Below, piece after piece: positions 6,797 through 13,247 of a DNA stretch of 13,247 nt (positions are counted from its first letter, which is position 1; each line of letters starts with the position of its first letter). Source of the DNA: CAXQRU01 sp964226685 (GTDB lineage: Bacteria > Pseudomonadota > Gammaproteobacteria > Pseudomonadales > Cellvibrionaceae); contig CAXQRU010000060.1 of assembly GCA_964226685.1 (NCBI GenBank), forward strand, positions 1 to 13,247, read 5' to 3'. Made by a program: the position numbers and the translations under genes. The notes beneath the pieces were generated by a model. That model was not told the DNA's origin. It worked only from the letters and a program-made list of their open reading frames with translations, and did no database searches.

Positions 6797-7809
6797 CAAA
6801 CCATTTGCTCCCCACTACCACCCAATACAATCTCACCGGCATCCTCCATGCGTTTGGCAATTGTCAGGATCTCTCTTTGAGCGGCTTCTACCTCTGATAT
6901 TTTAACCGGGCCTTTCGCTTCTAAGTCATCACGCAACAATTCGGCAGCACGTTTGGACATATTGGCGAAAATTTTCTCTTGCAGATCAACATCAGCGCCT
7001 TTAAGGGCAACAATAAGAATTTCCGAAGATACTTCACGCAGCAAGGATTGAATACCACGATCATCCACATCCCTAAGGTTATCAAAGACAAACATAAGGT
7101 CTTGAATTTGACTACCCATATCCTCATCCAGCTCTTTAATACCCTCCATCAATTCGCTTTCAATGCTGCTGTCTAGGTTATTCATAATCTCAGCAACACA
7201 CTTATAACCACCCATGGATGTGGTTTGTGAGCCGGCATTGCCAGAGAATTGTTTTTCAAGAATATCGTTCAATTCTTGTAACGCACTGGGCTGGATCGTA
7301 TCTAATGATGCAACACGCATCATGATATCCAAGCGCACAATATCAGTGAAATAAACCAGAATTTCGGCCGCTTGATCGGGATCTAAATAGGCGATAACAA
7401 TGGCTTGAATTTGTGGATGCTCGTTTCGAATAATATCGGCAACCGATCTTGGTTCCATCCATTTCAGAGTATCAAGCCCTGTGGTATTACCGCCTAATAA
7501 AATGCGATCGATTAAGCCATTCGCTTTATCTTCACCCAAAGCCGTCACTAACATATTTCGAATATAACTGTCGGAACCGACTCCAAGACCTGTCAAAGTT
7601 CTGACTTCATCCATAAAATTCGATAACACATACTGCACATGAGACTGTTGAATATTGGATAGATGACTCATCGCCGCACCCACCCGTTGCACTTCTTTAG
7701 GCCCCATGTGTTTGAGTACTTCGGCCGCATCGTTTTCACCCAAGGTCATCAGCAAAATAGCTGCTTGAGTAACCTTTGGCATTGAAATTTCTGTGGAGTC
7801 GCTATTCAT
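6796..7809 (-). CDS. fliG: FliG, flagellar motor switch and torque protein
   Basis: FliG is the rotor protein that contacts the stator to generate torque and switches direction through FliM. The 337-aa length is normal. The N-terminal domain that binds FliF, the middle domain with the EHPQ motif (130-133) that binds FliM, and the C-terminal domain with MFVF (239-242) are all recognisable. By alignment with E. coli, torque-helix charges are kept as K270, R287, D294 and D295; the residue matching R297 is K303, a conservative change. It starts with ATG at 7809, 8 nt inside the end of fliF, and ends sharing a base with fliH, so the translation of fliF-G-H is probably coupled. Confidence 0.99.
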   Translation of the reverse strand: MNSDSTEISMPKVTQAAILLMTLGENDAAEVLKHMGPKEVQRVGAAMSHLSNIQQSHVQYVLSNFMDEVRTLTGLGVGSDSYIRNMLVTALGEDKANGLIDRILLGGNTTGLDTLKWMEPRSVADIIRNEHPQIQAIVIAYLDPDQAAEILVYFTDIVRLDIMMRVASLDTIQPSALQELNDILEKQFSGNAGSQTTSMGGYKCVAEIMNNLDSSIESELMEGIKELDEDMGSQIQDLMFVFDNLRDVDDRGIQSLLREVSSEILIVALKGADVDLQEKIFANMSKRAAELLRDDLEAKGPVKISEVEAAQREILTIAKRMEDAGEIVLGGSGEQMV

Positions 7810-9478
7810 CGTTCACCCAACGTTTGATCACCTGTGATACTCGACCAGGATCTTCTGCAACCAATCCCCGGATAGAGTTTAGTAATTGCTCATAACTATC
7901 TGATGGCCCAGGTAAGGCCAGAGCCTCGCCTCCCGTTAAGGTTACGGTTTCATCAGACAATTCATCAAAATCGCCTAAACCCGCGGCCTCAAGAGCAGCC
8001 AATTGTTGGGCCTCATCATCATCTTTCACTTGAGAGCCTAACTTCGTCAAACTTTTCAAGATGGGCCTTAACAAACCCAGGATGAGCGCGATAATAATTA
8101 AGATACCGGCTATTGGCCTTAATAGTTCCTTGAACCAAGGCATTTCCCAAAATGGAGGATCAGAGAGAACGCCTGCTAGATCTTCACTCTCTAAGAATGG
8201 CGTATTGATGACATTAACACTGTCTCCACGAGCTGCTGAATACCCCACCGCATCCCTTATGAGGATGCTCAGGCGATCCAGCTCATTTTGGCTCCATGTT
8301 TCATAACGTTCCTCACCCGTCACAGGATCGGCCACCAACTTATCATCAATAACAACGGCAACCGTCAACCGCCTTAATTTACCTACCTGATGTTTAGTGT
8401 AGCTCACTGTACGGTCTAATTCGAAGTTTCTGATGGCTTGCGAACGACTATTTTGTTGTCCCTGAGCATTGGCGCCATCACCTTGGGCTGCGACTTCAGG
8501 AGCGGCGCCATCGGCAGGGGGTTGATTGGCCAATGCACCAGGGATACCACCAACACCAGCCCCTGAACGTTGTTCATCAACGGTTTGTTCACTACGAATA
8601 GCGGGGAAATCAGGGTTAAACATTTCTTCAGCTTGTTCGATTTCACTGAAATCGATATCAGCCGCGACCTCGGCTCTAAATTTACCCGAACCAATAATAG
8701 GTTCTAATAAGCCATTGATGCGTTGTATCACCAGCTCTTCTCGCGAGCGTACATACTCCAGCTCCTTAGTCGCTTTGATGAGCTTGGGATCTTCATCGCC
8801 CGTTGAGAGTAGATTGCCTTTTTGATCCACCACGGTAACATTTTTCAACTTTAGCTCTGGAATGCTAGAAGCCACCAAGTTAGAGATCGCCTTAACTTGA
8901 TGATCTTTGATACCACGACCAGGATAAAGCTCAACAAAAACCGACGCACGAGGCTCTTTTGCATTTCGAACGAAAACAGAAGGTTTAGGAATGGCCAAAT
9001 GCACTCTGGCCGAGCGAACACTATTAATACTAGTAATAGTCCTAGCAAGCTCACCCTCTAAACTGCGACGATACCTAGCCGCTTCCATAAACTGGCTAGT
9101 TCCCAGAGGCTGCTCTTGATCCAGTAATTCAAAGCCAGCGGAGGAGTCACCTGGCAAACCCATTTCCGCGAGTTTCAGGCGTGCCGTATGCATATCATCA
9201 GCAGCCACTAACAAGGCTCCAGTTTGAGTATCGACCTTAAAAGCAATATTATTTTGCTCTAAAACATCGATCACCTCTCCCGAATCTAACCGATCTAAAC
9301 TTCCGTACAATGGCCTGTAGTCCTCTCCCTGAGTCCATAAAACAACCGCAAAACCAATAGCCACACTGGCTGCAATACCAACCATTAAACCGGCTTGTCG
9401 GATTAAATTTAGATTATTAAATCCTTCGAGTAAATCACTCGCCGAACGGCCAGATTGTGTTATTTCAGACTCAGCCAT
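7802..9478 (-). CDS. fliF: FliF, flagellar MS-ring protein
   Basis: FliF builds the membrane-embedded MS ring on which rotor and export gate assemble. The 558-aa product has membrane helices at about 29-48 and 454-472 enclosing a periplasmic region. That region contains the ring-building YscJ/FliF domains (GFELLDQEQPLGTSQFMEAA, then ARVHLAIPKPSVFV) and a Gly/Ala/Gln-rich loop near 300-345 (GAGVGGIPGALANQPPADGA) that looks flexible. The cytoplasmic tail ends in the FliG-binding segment (YEQLLNSIRGLVAEDPGRVSQ to the end). The ATG at 9478 is 12 nt after the fliE stop. Its upstream GAGTG is a weak ribosome site, in keeping with coupling to fliE. No anomalies are seen. Confidence 0.99.
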   Translation of the reverse strand: MAESEITQSGRSASDLLEGFNNLNLIRQAGLMVGIAASVAIGFAVVLWTQGEDYRPLYGSLDRLDSGEVIDVLEQNNIAFKVDTQTGALLVAADDMHTARLKLAEMGLPGDSSAGFELLDQEQPLGTSQFMEAARYRRSLEGELARTITSINSVRSARVHLAIPKPSVFVRNAKEPRASVFVELYPGRGIKDHQVKAISNLVASSIPELKLKNVTVVDQKGNLLSTGDEDPKLIKATKELEYVRSREELVIQRINGLLEPIIGSGKFRAEVAADIDFSEIEQAEEMFNPDFPAIRSEQTVDEQRSGAGVGGIPGALANQPPADGAAPEVAAQGDGANAQGQQNSRSQAIRNFELDRTVSYTKHQVGKLRRLTVAVVIDDKLVADPVTGEERYETWSQNELDRLSILIRDAVGYSAARGDSVNVINTPFLESEDLAGVLSDPPFWEMPWFKELLRPIAGILIIIALILGLLRPILKSLTKLGSQVKDDDEAQQLAALEAAGLGDFDELSDETVTLTGGEALALPGPSDSYEQLLNSIRGLVAEDPGRVSQVIKRWVNDE

Positions 9479-9490
9479 ACATTACACTCA

Positions 9491-9844
9491 CTACAAGGGC
9501 ATGTTCATAATGTCTCTATAAGCTTCAACCAACTTATTGCGAACCTGCACCATCGCATCGAAGGTGACACTGGCTTTTTGAGAAGCGATCATGACATCCG
9601 TAATATTGACTCCAGGCTCACCCCTTTCATAGGCAGCCTGCATATTGGAAGATGTTACCTGTACATCATTGACTTGCTCGACAGCTTGCTCCAAAAGTTG
9701 TCCGAAACTTGTCGTTTGCTTGACATCGGAAACAGGGCGATTGATCTCTACACTATCTATCTCTCGGGTCGGTGCCTGAACTTGAGCTTTCATCGCTCTC
9801 ATTTCCATCAGAACCTTGTTAATGTCCATTCTGTCTGAAATCAT
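9491..9844 (-). CDS. fliE: FliE, MS-ring/rod junction protein
   Basis: FliE is the first exported rod protein and joins the rod to the MS ring and export gate. The 117-aa product shows the family's C-terminal pattern: GEPGVNITDVMIASQKASVTFDAM followed by VQVRNKLVEAYRDIMNMPL, which is nearly diagnostic. I start it at the ATG at 9844 because GAGG lies 5 nt upstream; an in-frame GTG two codons earlier overlaps that site, and a later ATG at 9829 has poorer signals. It is the first gene of the fliE-J block, about 54 nt downstream of a predicted sigma-54 transcription start. Confidence 0.97.
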   Translation of the reverse strand: MISDRMDINKVLMEMRAMKAQVQAPTREIDSVEINRPVSDVKQTTSFGQLLEQAVEQVNDVQVTSSNMQAAYERGEPGVNITDVMIASQKASVTFDAMVQVRNKLVEAYRDIMNMPL

Positions 9845-9908
9845 AAACACCTCACAAATGACAATTTTTTGGCTAATTCAGTCGCTTTTGCTTACTTACC
9901 GTATACAA

Positions 9909-9924
9909 AGCAGGATTTGGGCCA
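9909..9924 (-). promoter_or_regulatory. Sigma-54 promoter for fliEFGHIJ
   Basis: The minus strand reads TGGCCCAAATCCTGCT: GG-N10-GC spacing is exact and TGGC and TGCT are kept, although the fit is looser than at the other three sites. It is the only GG-N10-GC match I found between the small ORF and fliE on this strand. Transcription would start near 9898. FleQ/FlrA control is expected from Pseudomonas and Vibrio but is not visible in the sequence. Confidence 0.72.
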
Positions 9925-9999
9925 AAAATTGCCGCCGGCATGTGCTTGCCGATGAATAAAGGGGGTAGAATAAAAGGTGTGTAGAATTACTAAAGCGAC

Positions 10000-10029
10000 C
10001 ACCAAACAGCCTTATGACCATTTGGTGAC
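10000..10029. promoter_or_regulatory. Inverted repeat upstream of the fliE promoter, possible activator site
   Basis: CACCAAA (10000-10006) and TTTGGTG (10021-10027) form a 7-bp inverted repeat with centres 21 bp apart, about two helical turns, 100-130 bp upstream of the predicted fliE start. The right half lies in GACCATTTGGTGAC (10016-10029), whose reverse complement loosely resembles the FleQ box as I recall it (GTCANTAAATTGAC). Position and symmetry fit an enhancer for a sigma-54 activator. The rest of the 9845-10105 spacer shows only the promoter. Confidence 0.35.
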
Positions 10030-10086
10030 GGGGAAATGTCTAACAAAAAGAGAAAATTAAGTACATCAGTCCCTGAATGCTTACTC

Positions 10087-10107
10087 AAGGAACCTATAAG
10101 GTTCCTT
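10087..10107 (-). terminator. Stem-loop at the end of the small ORF
   Basis: AAGGAACCT (10087-10095) and AGGTTCCTT (10099-10107) form a perfect 9-bp stem with a 3-nt loop, overlapping the stop codon of the 59-aa ORF. It probably marks the 3' end of that short transcript. There is no U-run on either side, so intrinsic termination is uncertain. Confidence 0.5.
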
Positions 10108-10285
10108 AAATATCAAAATCAAACTCTCGAATATCCTTAGCTAGAGCTAGATCAGCCAACTTATCCTCAAGACGCCTTCTGGAGTCAACTTTACTCTCAT
10201 TTTTTGACAACTCTTTCTCAGCAAACATAGCTTGCTCAGCGGCTGTAGGGTCAAAATCTAAACCTGTATCTGAGTGGTTGCTCAT
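10106..10285 (-). CDS. Small acidic hypothetical protein (59 aa) between flrC and fliE
   Basis: I do not firmly recognise this protein. The 59-aa product starts MSNHSDTGLDFDPTAAEQAM and ends DIREFDFDI, with about 15 acidic and 9 basic residues. It has no signal peptide and no membrane helix. The middle and C-terminal part (RRRLEDKLADLALAKDIREF) should form one amphipathic helix. The R-R-x-L-E-D-x-L pattern reminds me of the short PA3496-like proteins of Pseudomonas, but this is a tentative resemblance. Three signals support a real gene: a GGAG site 8 nt before the ATG, a good sigma-70-like promoter 75 nt further up, and a stem-loop at the stop codon. It appears to be transcribed separately from both flagellar units around it, so a flagellar role cannot be assumed. 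Confidence 0.75.
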   Translation of the reverse strand: MSNHSDTGLDFDPTAAEQAMFAEKELSKNESKVDSRRRLEDKLADLALAKDIREFDFDI

Positions 10286-10366
10286 ACCGATATCTCCAAA
10301 AACAAAACGATAGTCACAGTGCCGTCCTTACTTGTGGCCCCATTGTAGCAAGTGGCCATAATAGGA

Positions 10367-10395
10367 AAAATAACGTCATGTTAAGCAATCGTCAA
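10367..10395 (-). promoter_or_regulatory. Sigma-70-type promoter for the small ORF
   Basis: The minus strand carries TTGACG (10390-10395) and TATTTT (10367-10372) separated by exactly 17 nt. Transcription would start near 10360, giving a leader of about 75 nt. A weak inverted repeat, ACTTG (10330-10334) with CAAGT (10349-10353), lies just after the start. The rest of the 10286-10473 spacer holds an AT-rich inverted repeat (TATTATA/TATAATA) near the flrC stop and nothing else I can name. Confidence 0.65.
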
Positions 10396-10473
10396 GTGTT
10401 TTTTTATGACAAATTAAAGTCAAAATATGGAGATATTATAACCACTTATATAATACCTACGGTTTATCGCTCA

Positions 10474-11889
10474 TCACATCACTGGCGTTAAAGAATTATC
10501 CATCAAAATGCCCTCTTCCCGCATTCTGGCCAGTTTGTATCTTAAGGTTCTAGGGCTAATACCGAGACGCTCGGCTGTATTTTTTCTGCTACCTTTCTCT
10601 TCCTTAAGAGTCGCCGCTATAATCTCAAACTCGCGGCGTCGAACGCCAGCATCTAAGTCATCAGGCATGTCTAGGTTTTGGGCTTGGGCACTCGACGCTT
10701 GCGCCACCATGGGTGCTTCCACTAATTGAGCACTCTGATTAAAAGCTCCAATGTTTAAACCTAAATCATTGGCAGAAATTTGATTACCCGGCTGAAGCAC
10801 CAAGGCTCGCTGCATCACATTATCAAGCTCTCGAACATTGCCGGGCCAAGGATGTTGAATTAACGCTTGCCTGGCACATTCAAGTAGTACAACACCATTG
10901 CGTTTTTGCTTTGAAGCGTGCTTTGACAGTAGCGACTCGGCAATGGGTATGATATCGGCCTTTCTATCTCTCAGGGCCAACCATTGAAGAGGTAATACGC
11001 TCAGACGGTAGAACAAGTCTTCCCGAAAACAACCATTGGCCACTTGCTCCTGCATATTTCTATTAGAAGTTGCAATCACTCGAACATCTAAATCAATGGT
11101 TTTACGGCCACCTAGGCGCTCCACTTCTCGCTCCTGTAAAACTCGCAACAATTTAGCTTGCAACCCCAATTCCATTTCAGAAATTTCATCCAATAAAATA
11201 GTGCCGCCATTAGCTTGCTCAAATTTACCGGGAGTGCTGGTGTGTGCCCCCGTATAGGCACCTTTTTCATAACCAAATAAAATGGCCTCTAACATATTTT
11301 CAGGGATCGCTGCACAATTGATTGCCACAAATGGCTGGTCAGCCCGAGTGGAATGTTGGTGTATGTATCGAGCCAGCACTTCTTTACCCGTTCCAGATTC
11401 ACCCATAATAAGAACGGTGGATTCTGAGCTAGCCACTCTCTTTGCCAAGCTCAACAACTGAAGGCTGGATTCCGACTTAGCAATCGGCTCATTCAAAGAT
11501 GATTTAATCGTGCCCACCATATGATGGTTGACTAAATCAACCAATTGATTGGGTTCAAATGGCTTCACCAGATAGTCAACGGCACCTTGTTTTATAGCAT
11601 CGACCGAATCTTTAACACTACCATAGGCCGTCATCAACACCACTGGAATATGTGGATGACTTTTCTGTAAATGACACAATAAATCATGCCCTGTCATCTG
11701 CCCCATATTAATATCAGAAACCACCATGCCAATATTATTGGGCTTAGATAAAATGGATACTGCATCCTCACCATCACATGCCGATACATAATCAATATTA
11801 GCCAGAGATAATGTATCCGTTAGTGCTTCACGTAACGATGGATCATCTTCAACAATCAAAACGGAACACTGTCTTGTAACCCTAGTCAT
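10474..11889 (-). CDS. flrC: FlrC/FleR, sigma-54-dependent flagellar response regulator
   Basis: FlrC (FleR in Pseudomonas) is phosphorylated by FlrB and activates sigma-54 promoters of later flagellar genes. The 471-aa protein has a receiver domain (acidic D15/D16, phospho-acceptor D59 in VVSDINM, T87, K109). The AAA+ domain that follows has Walker A at 163-170 (GESGTGKE), the sigma-54 contact loop GAYTGA at 210-215 and Walker B at 231-237 (ILLDEIS). A Fis-type helix-turn-helix lies at about 433-461 (KNTAERLGISPRTLRYKL). The contact loop has Tyr where GAFTGA is usual, a conservative change. The receiver has MGQM after the phospho-Asp instead of the common MP. The ATG at 11889 has GGAG 5 nt upstream and lies 9 nt after flrB. 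I base the name on the partner kinase and on the fli context. Confidence 0.95.
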   Translation of the reverse strand: MTRVTRQCSVLIVEDDPSLREALTDTLSLANIDYVSACDGEDAVSILSKPNNIGMVVSDINMGQMTGHDLLCHLQKSHPHIPVVLMTAYGSVKDSVDAIKQGAVDYLVKPFEPNQLVDLVNHHMVGTIKSSLNEPIAKSESSLQLLSLAKRVASSESTVLIMGESGTGKEVLARYIHQHSTRADQPFVAINCAAIPENMLEAILFGYEKGAYTGAHTSTPGKFEQANGGTILLDEISEMELGLQAKLLRVLQEREVERLGGRKTIDLDVRVIATSNRNMQEQVANGCFREDLFYRLSVLPLQWLALRDRKADIIPIAESLLSKHASKQKRNGVVLLECARQALIQHPWPGNVRELDNVMQRALVLQPGNQISANDLGLNIGAFNQSAQLVEAPMVAQASSAQAQNLDMPDDLDAGVRRREFEIIAATLKEEKGSRKNTAERLGISPRTLRYKLARMREEGILMDNSLTPVM

Positions 11890-11898
11890 AACATCTCC

Positions 11899-13113
11899 TT
11901 AATCTTGAATCAGTGGTAAAATAATACTTGCAACCGTGCCAACACCTTGCTTGGATCGGAGTGAAAAACGACCCCCATGTGCTTTGGCAACAATCGCAAC
12001 AACCGATAGCCCGATACCAGTGCCTTGAGATTTGGTAGTAAAAAACATATCGCAGGCTCTAGCTCTCTCTTTCTTGGAAATACCCTTACCATTATCACAA
12101 ACACTAATGGCTACCTTATTTTTATTTAAGACACTTATCCTAAGAACAATTTCGCTATCAGAATTAAGTGCTTGAAGGCTGTTATTAAAAAGGTTTAATG
12201 CCGCGCTGATCAATGCATCTTGATTACAGACCAACTTTCTTAAGCCATCATTTTCAGATATGGTATATTTAAAAGTGAGCCCGCGCCTATCAAAAATCAC
12301 CTCAGTGGCTTCCTTTAAGCGCTCAACTAACTCATTGATAGTTAGCACATCATTGGTGGACACCTCACCTTTTACAAATAACAACATATCTTTCACTTGC
12401 TGCTCAAGGTGATTGAGTTGATTTAATAATTTGGTGGAAAACTCAGATCTAATATCATCGGATAAGTTTTGGGTTTTTAAATGATTCGCGTATAAAATAG
12501 CGGAAGATAAAGGCGTTCTTACTTGATGAGCAAGTGCTGAAACCATCTTACCTAAAGCTGACAAACGCTCATGTCTCGACAGTTTGTCTTGCAACTCGCG
12601 GGTTTCAGTTTGATCGGTCAGTAGTATTATTTGACCTTCATCACCTAGTGATCTAGTGGCAATACTCAATCGACGCCCGGTATGAGTTGACACCTCATGA
12701 CCATCATCAAACCTAGGAGAAAAACAGCTTTTGATAATTTCCCGCCATGGCCGCCCCATCAAACGACTATTTAACATTTCACAAGCGGTTGGGTTAGACT
12801 CGACGACTTTACCAGACTGATCCAAAACGATCACCCCACCGGGCAGAACACTTAATAATGTTTCAAGACGTTGAGCTAATTGCTCTTTCTCTTTGAGTTG
12901 TTCAAAACGTTGTTGAGTCACCACCTCCAATTCATCCGTTAATTGGGCTACTTGGGATTCCAAGTGTTGATAAGAATTTGCCAATTGCAAGGAAATATCA
13001 TTAAACACTGAAAAAGCGTGCTGTAAATTTTGAGCCTTATCTTCCATCAAGAGTGCTGGATTATCCTCACCGGAAAGCTCATGAGTTTGTTGTACATTAG
13101 CCATAGGGCCCAT
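11899..13113 (-). CDS. flrB: FlrB/FleS, cytoplasmic flagellar sensor histidine kinase
   Basis: FlrB (FleS) autophosphorylates and passes phosphate to FlrC. The 404-aa protein has no membrane helix, as expected for this soluble kinase. It has an N-terminal region with a coiled coil at about 48-88, a PAS domain at 86-176 (LPGGVIVLDQSGKVVESNPTA), and a HisKA domain with phospho-acceptor H196 (ALAHQVRTPLSSA). The ATPase domain has N-box NLFNNSLQAL at 307-316, DNGKG at 340-344 and GTGIGL at 364-369. I start it at the ATG at 13113 because GGAG lies 5 nt upstream. The longest frame would begin at 13149, upstream of the predicted transcription start, so it cannot be right. It heads the flrBC unit; the activator gene flrA/fleQ is expected just outside the window. 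Confidence 0.95.
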   Translation of the reverse strand: MGPMANVQQTHELSGEDNPALLMEDKAQNLQHAFSVFNDISLQLANSYQHLESQVAQLTDELEVVTQQRFEQLKEKEQLAQRLETLLSVLPGGVIVLDQSGKVVESNPTACEMLNSRLMGRPWREIIKSCFSPRFDDGHEVSTHTGRRLSIATRSLGDEGQIILLTDQTETRELQDKLSRHERLSALGKMVSALAHQVRTPLSSAILYANHLKTQNLSDDIRSEFSTKLLNQLNHLEQQVKDMLLFVKGEVSTNDVLTINELVERLKEATEVIFDRRGLTFKYTISENDGLRKLVCNQDALISAALNLFNNSLQALNSDSEIVLRISVLNKNKVAISVCDNGKGISKKERARACDMFFTTKSQGTGIGLSVVAIVAKAHGGRFSLRSKQGVGTVASIILPLIQD

Positions 13114-13157
13114 AATCACTCCAATTCGTAGATAAATCTGACGATACACGGAGATAC

Positions 13158-13173
13158 TGCAAGGCTAATGCCA
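13158..13173 (-). promoter_or_regulatory. Sigma-54 promoter for flrBC
   Basis: The minus strand reads TGGCATTAGCCTTGCA, a near-consensus -24/-12 element with GG-N10-GC spacing. Transcription would start near 13147, 34 nt before the flrB ATG. The element ends one base before the adapter, so any upstream enhancer is lost. In Vibrio cholerae and P. aeruginosa this operon is activated by FlrA/FleQ with sigma-54. Confidence 0.85.
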
Positions 13174-13174
13174 A

Positions 13175-13247
13175 AGATCGGAAGAGCGTCGTGTAGGGAA
13201 AGAGTGTATAAGCTGGTGTAGATCTCGGTGGTCGCCGTATCATTAAA
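13175..13247 (-). other. Illumina P5 adapter, reverse complement (artefact)
   Basis: The stretch begins AGATCGGAAGAGCGTCGTGT at 13175, carries the index ATAAGCTG at 13208-13215 (reverse complement of the left-end index), and completes the P5 oligo at 13244. The final AAA looks like base calls past the end of the adapter, typical of read-through of a short insert. None of it is genomic. Confidence 0.98.

Noticed and set aside
8416..8694. Alternative minus-strand frame inside fliF as a nested gene
   Set aside because: It is a shifted frame through the intact fliF loop region with no start signals or recognisable protein features.
1..13247. Perfect terminal inverted repeats suggesting a transposon, linear plasmid or phage end
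   Set aside because: Both copies are Illumina P5 adapter with an index; the gene content is a chromosomal flagellar operon with no mobility genes.

Overview
The window is a piece of a gammaproteobacterial polar-flagellum locus. Every gene is on the minus strand, so transcription runs from high to low coordinates. The gene order is flrB-flrC-(small ORF)-fliE-F-G-H-I-J-K-L-M-N-O(partial). A cytoplasmic FlrB/FlrC (FleS/FleR) pair, sigma-54-type promoters and a FliM/FliN switch point to a monotrichous, Vibrio/Pseudomonas-like gammaproteobacterium. The sequence is AT-leaning, so a marine member of Oceanospirillales or a neighbouring group is plausible. The genus cannot be fixed from the sequence.

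Both ends are not biological. Positions 1-52 are Illumina P5 adapter and 13175-13247 are its reverse complement, with the same 8-base index. Genuine DNA is therefore about 53-13174, and fliO and the region upstream of flrB are cut at those points.

Layout, in the direction of transcription. (1) 13174-10474: a sigma-54 promoter, then the soluble sensor kinase flrB and the sigma-54 activator flrC. (2) 10473-10106: a small acidic 59-aa protein with its own sigma-70-like promoter and a stem-loop at its end. (3) 10105-4265: a sigma-54 promoter and the tightly overlapping set fliEFGHIJ (MS ring, C-ring rotor protein, export ATPase complex). (4) 4264-2520: a spacer with three 46-bp palindromic repeats, a sigma-54 promoter and a terminator-like leader hairpin, then fliK (hook-length control). 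(5) 2519-53: a stem-loop, another sigma-54 promoter, then fliL, fliM, fliN and the start of fliO.

Four GG-N10-GC sigma-54 promoters, before flrB, fliE, fliK and fliL, split the locus into the same transcription units known in Pseudomonas aeruginosa. By that analogy FlrA/FleQ (gene not in the window) would drive flrBC, fliE-J and fliL-O, and FlrC would drive fliK. The assignment to activators is inference.

The gene content is conventional, and I see no undescribed system. The points most worth a second look are the 46-bp repeats abutting the fliK promoter, the two mutually exclusive hairpins in the fliK leader, the triplicated tryptophan motif at the FliN N-terminus, the small protein between flrC and fliE, and the adapter contamination.
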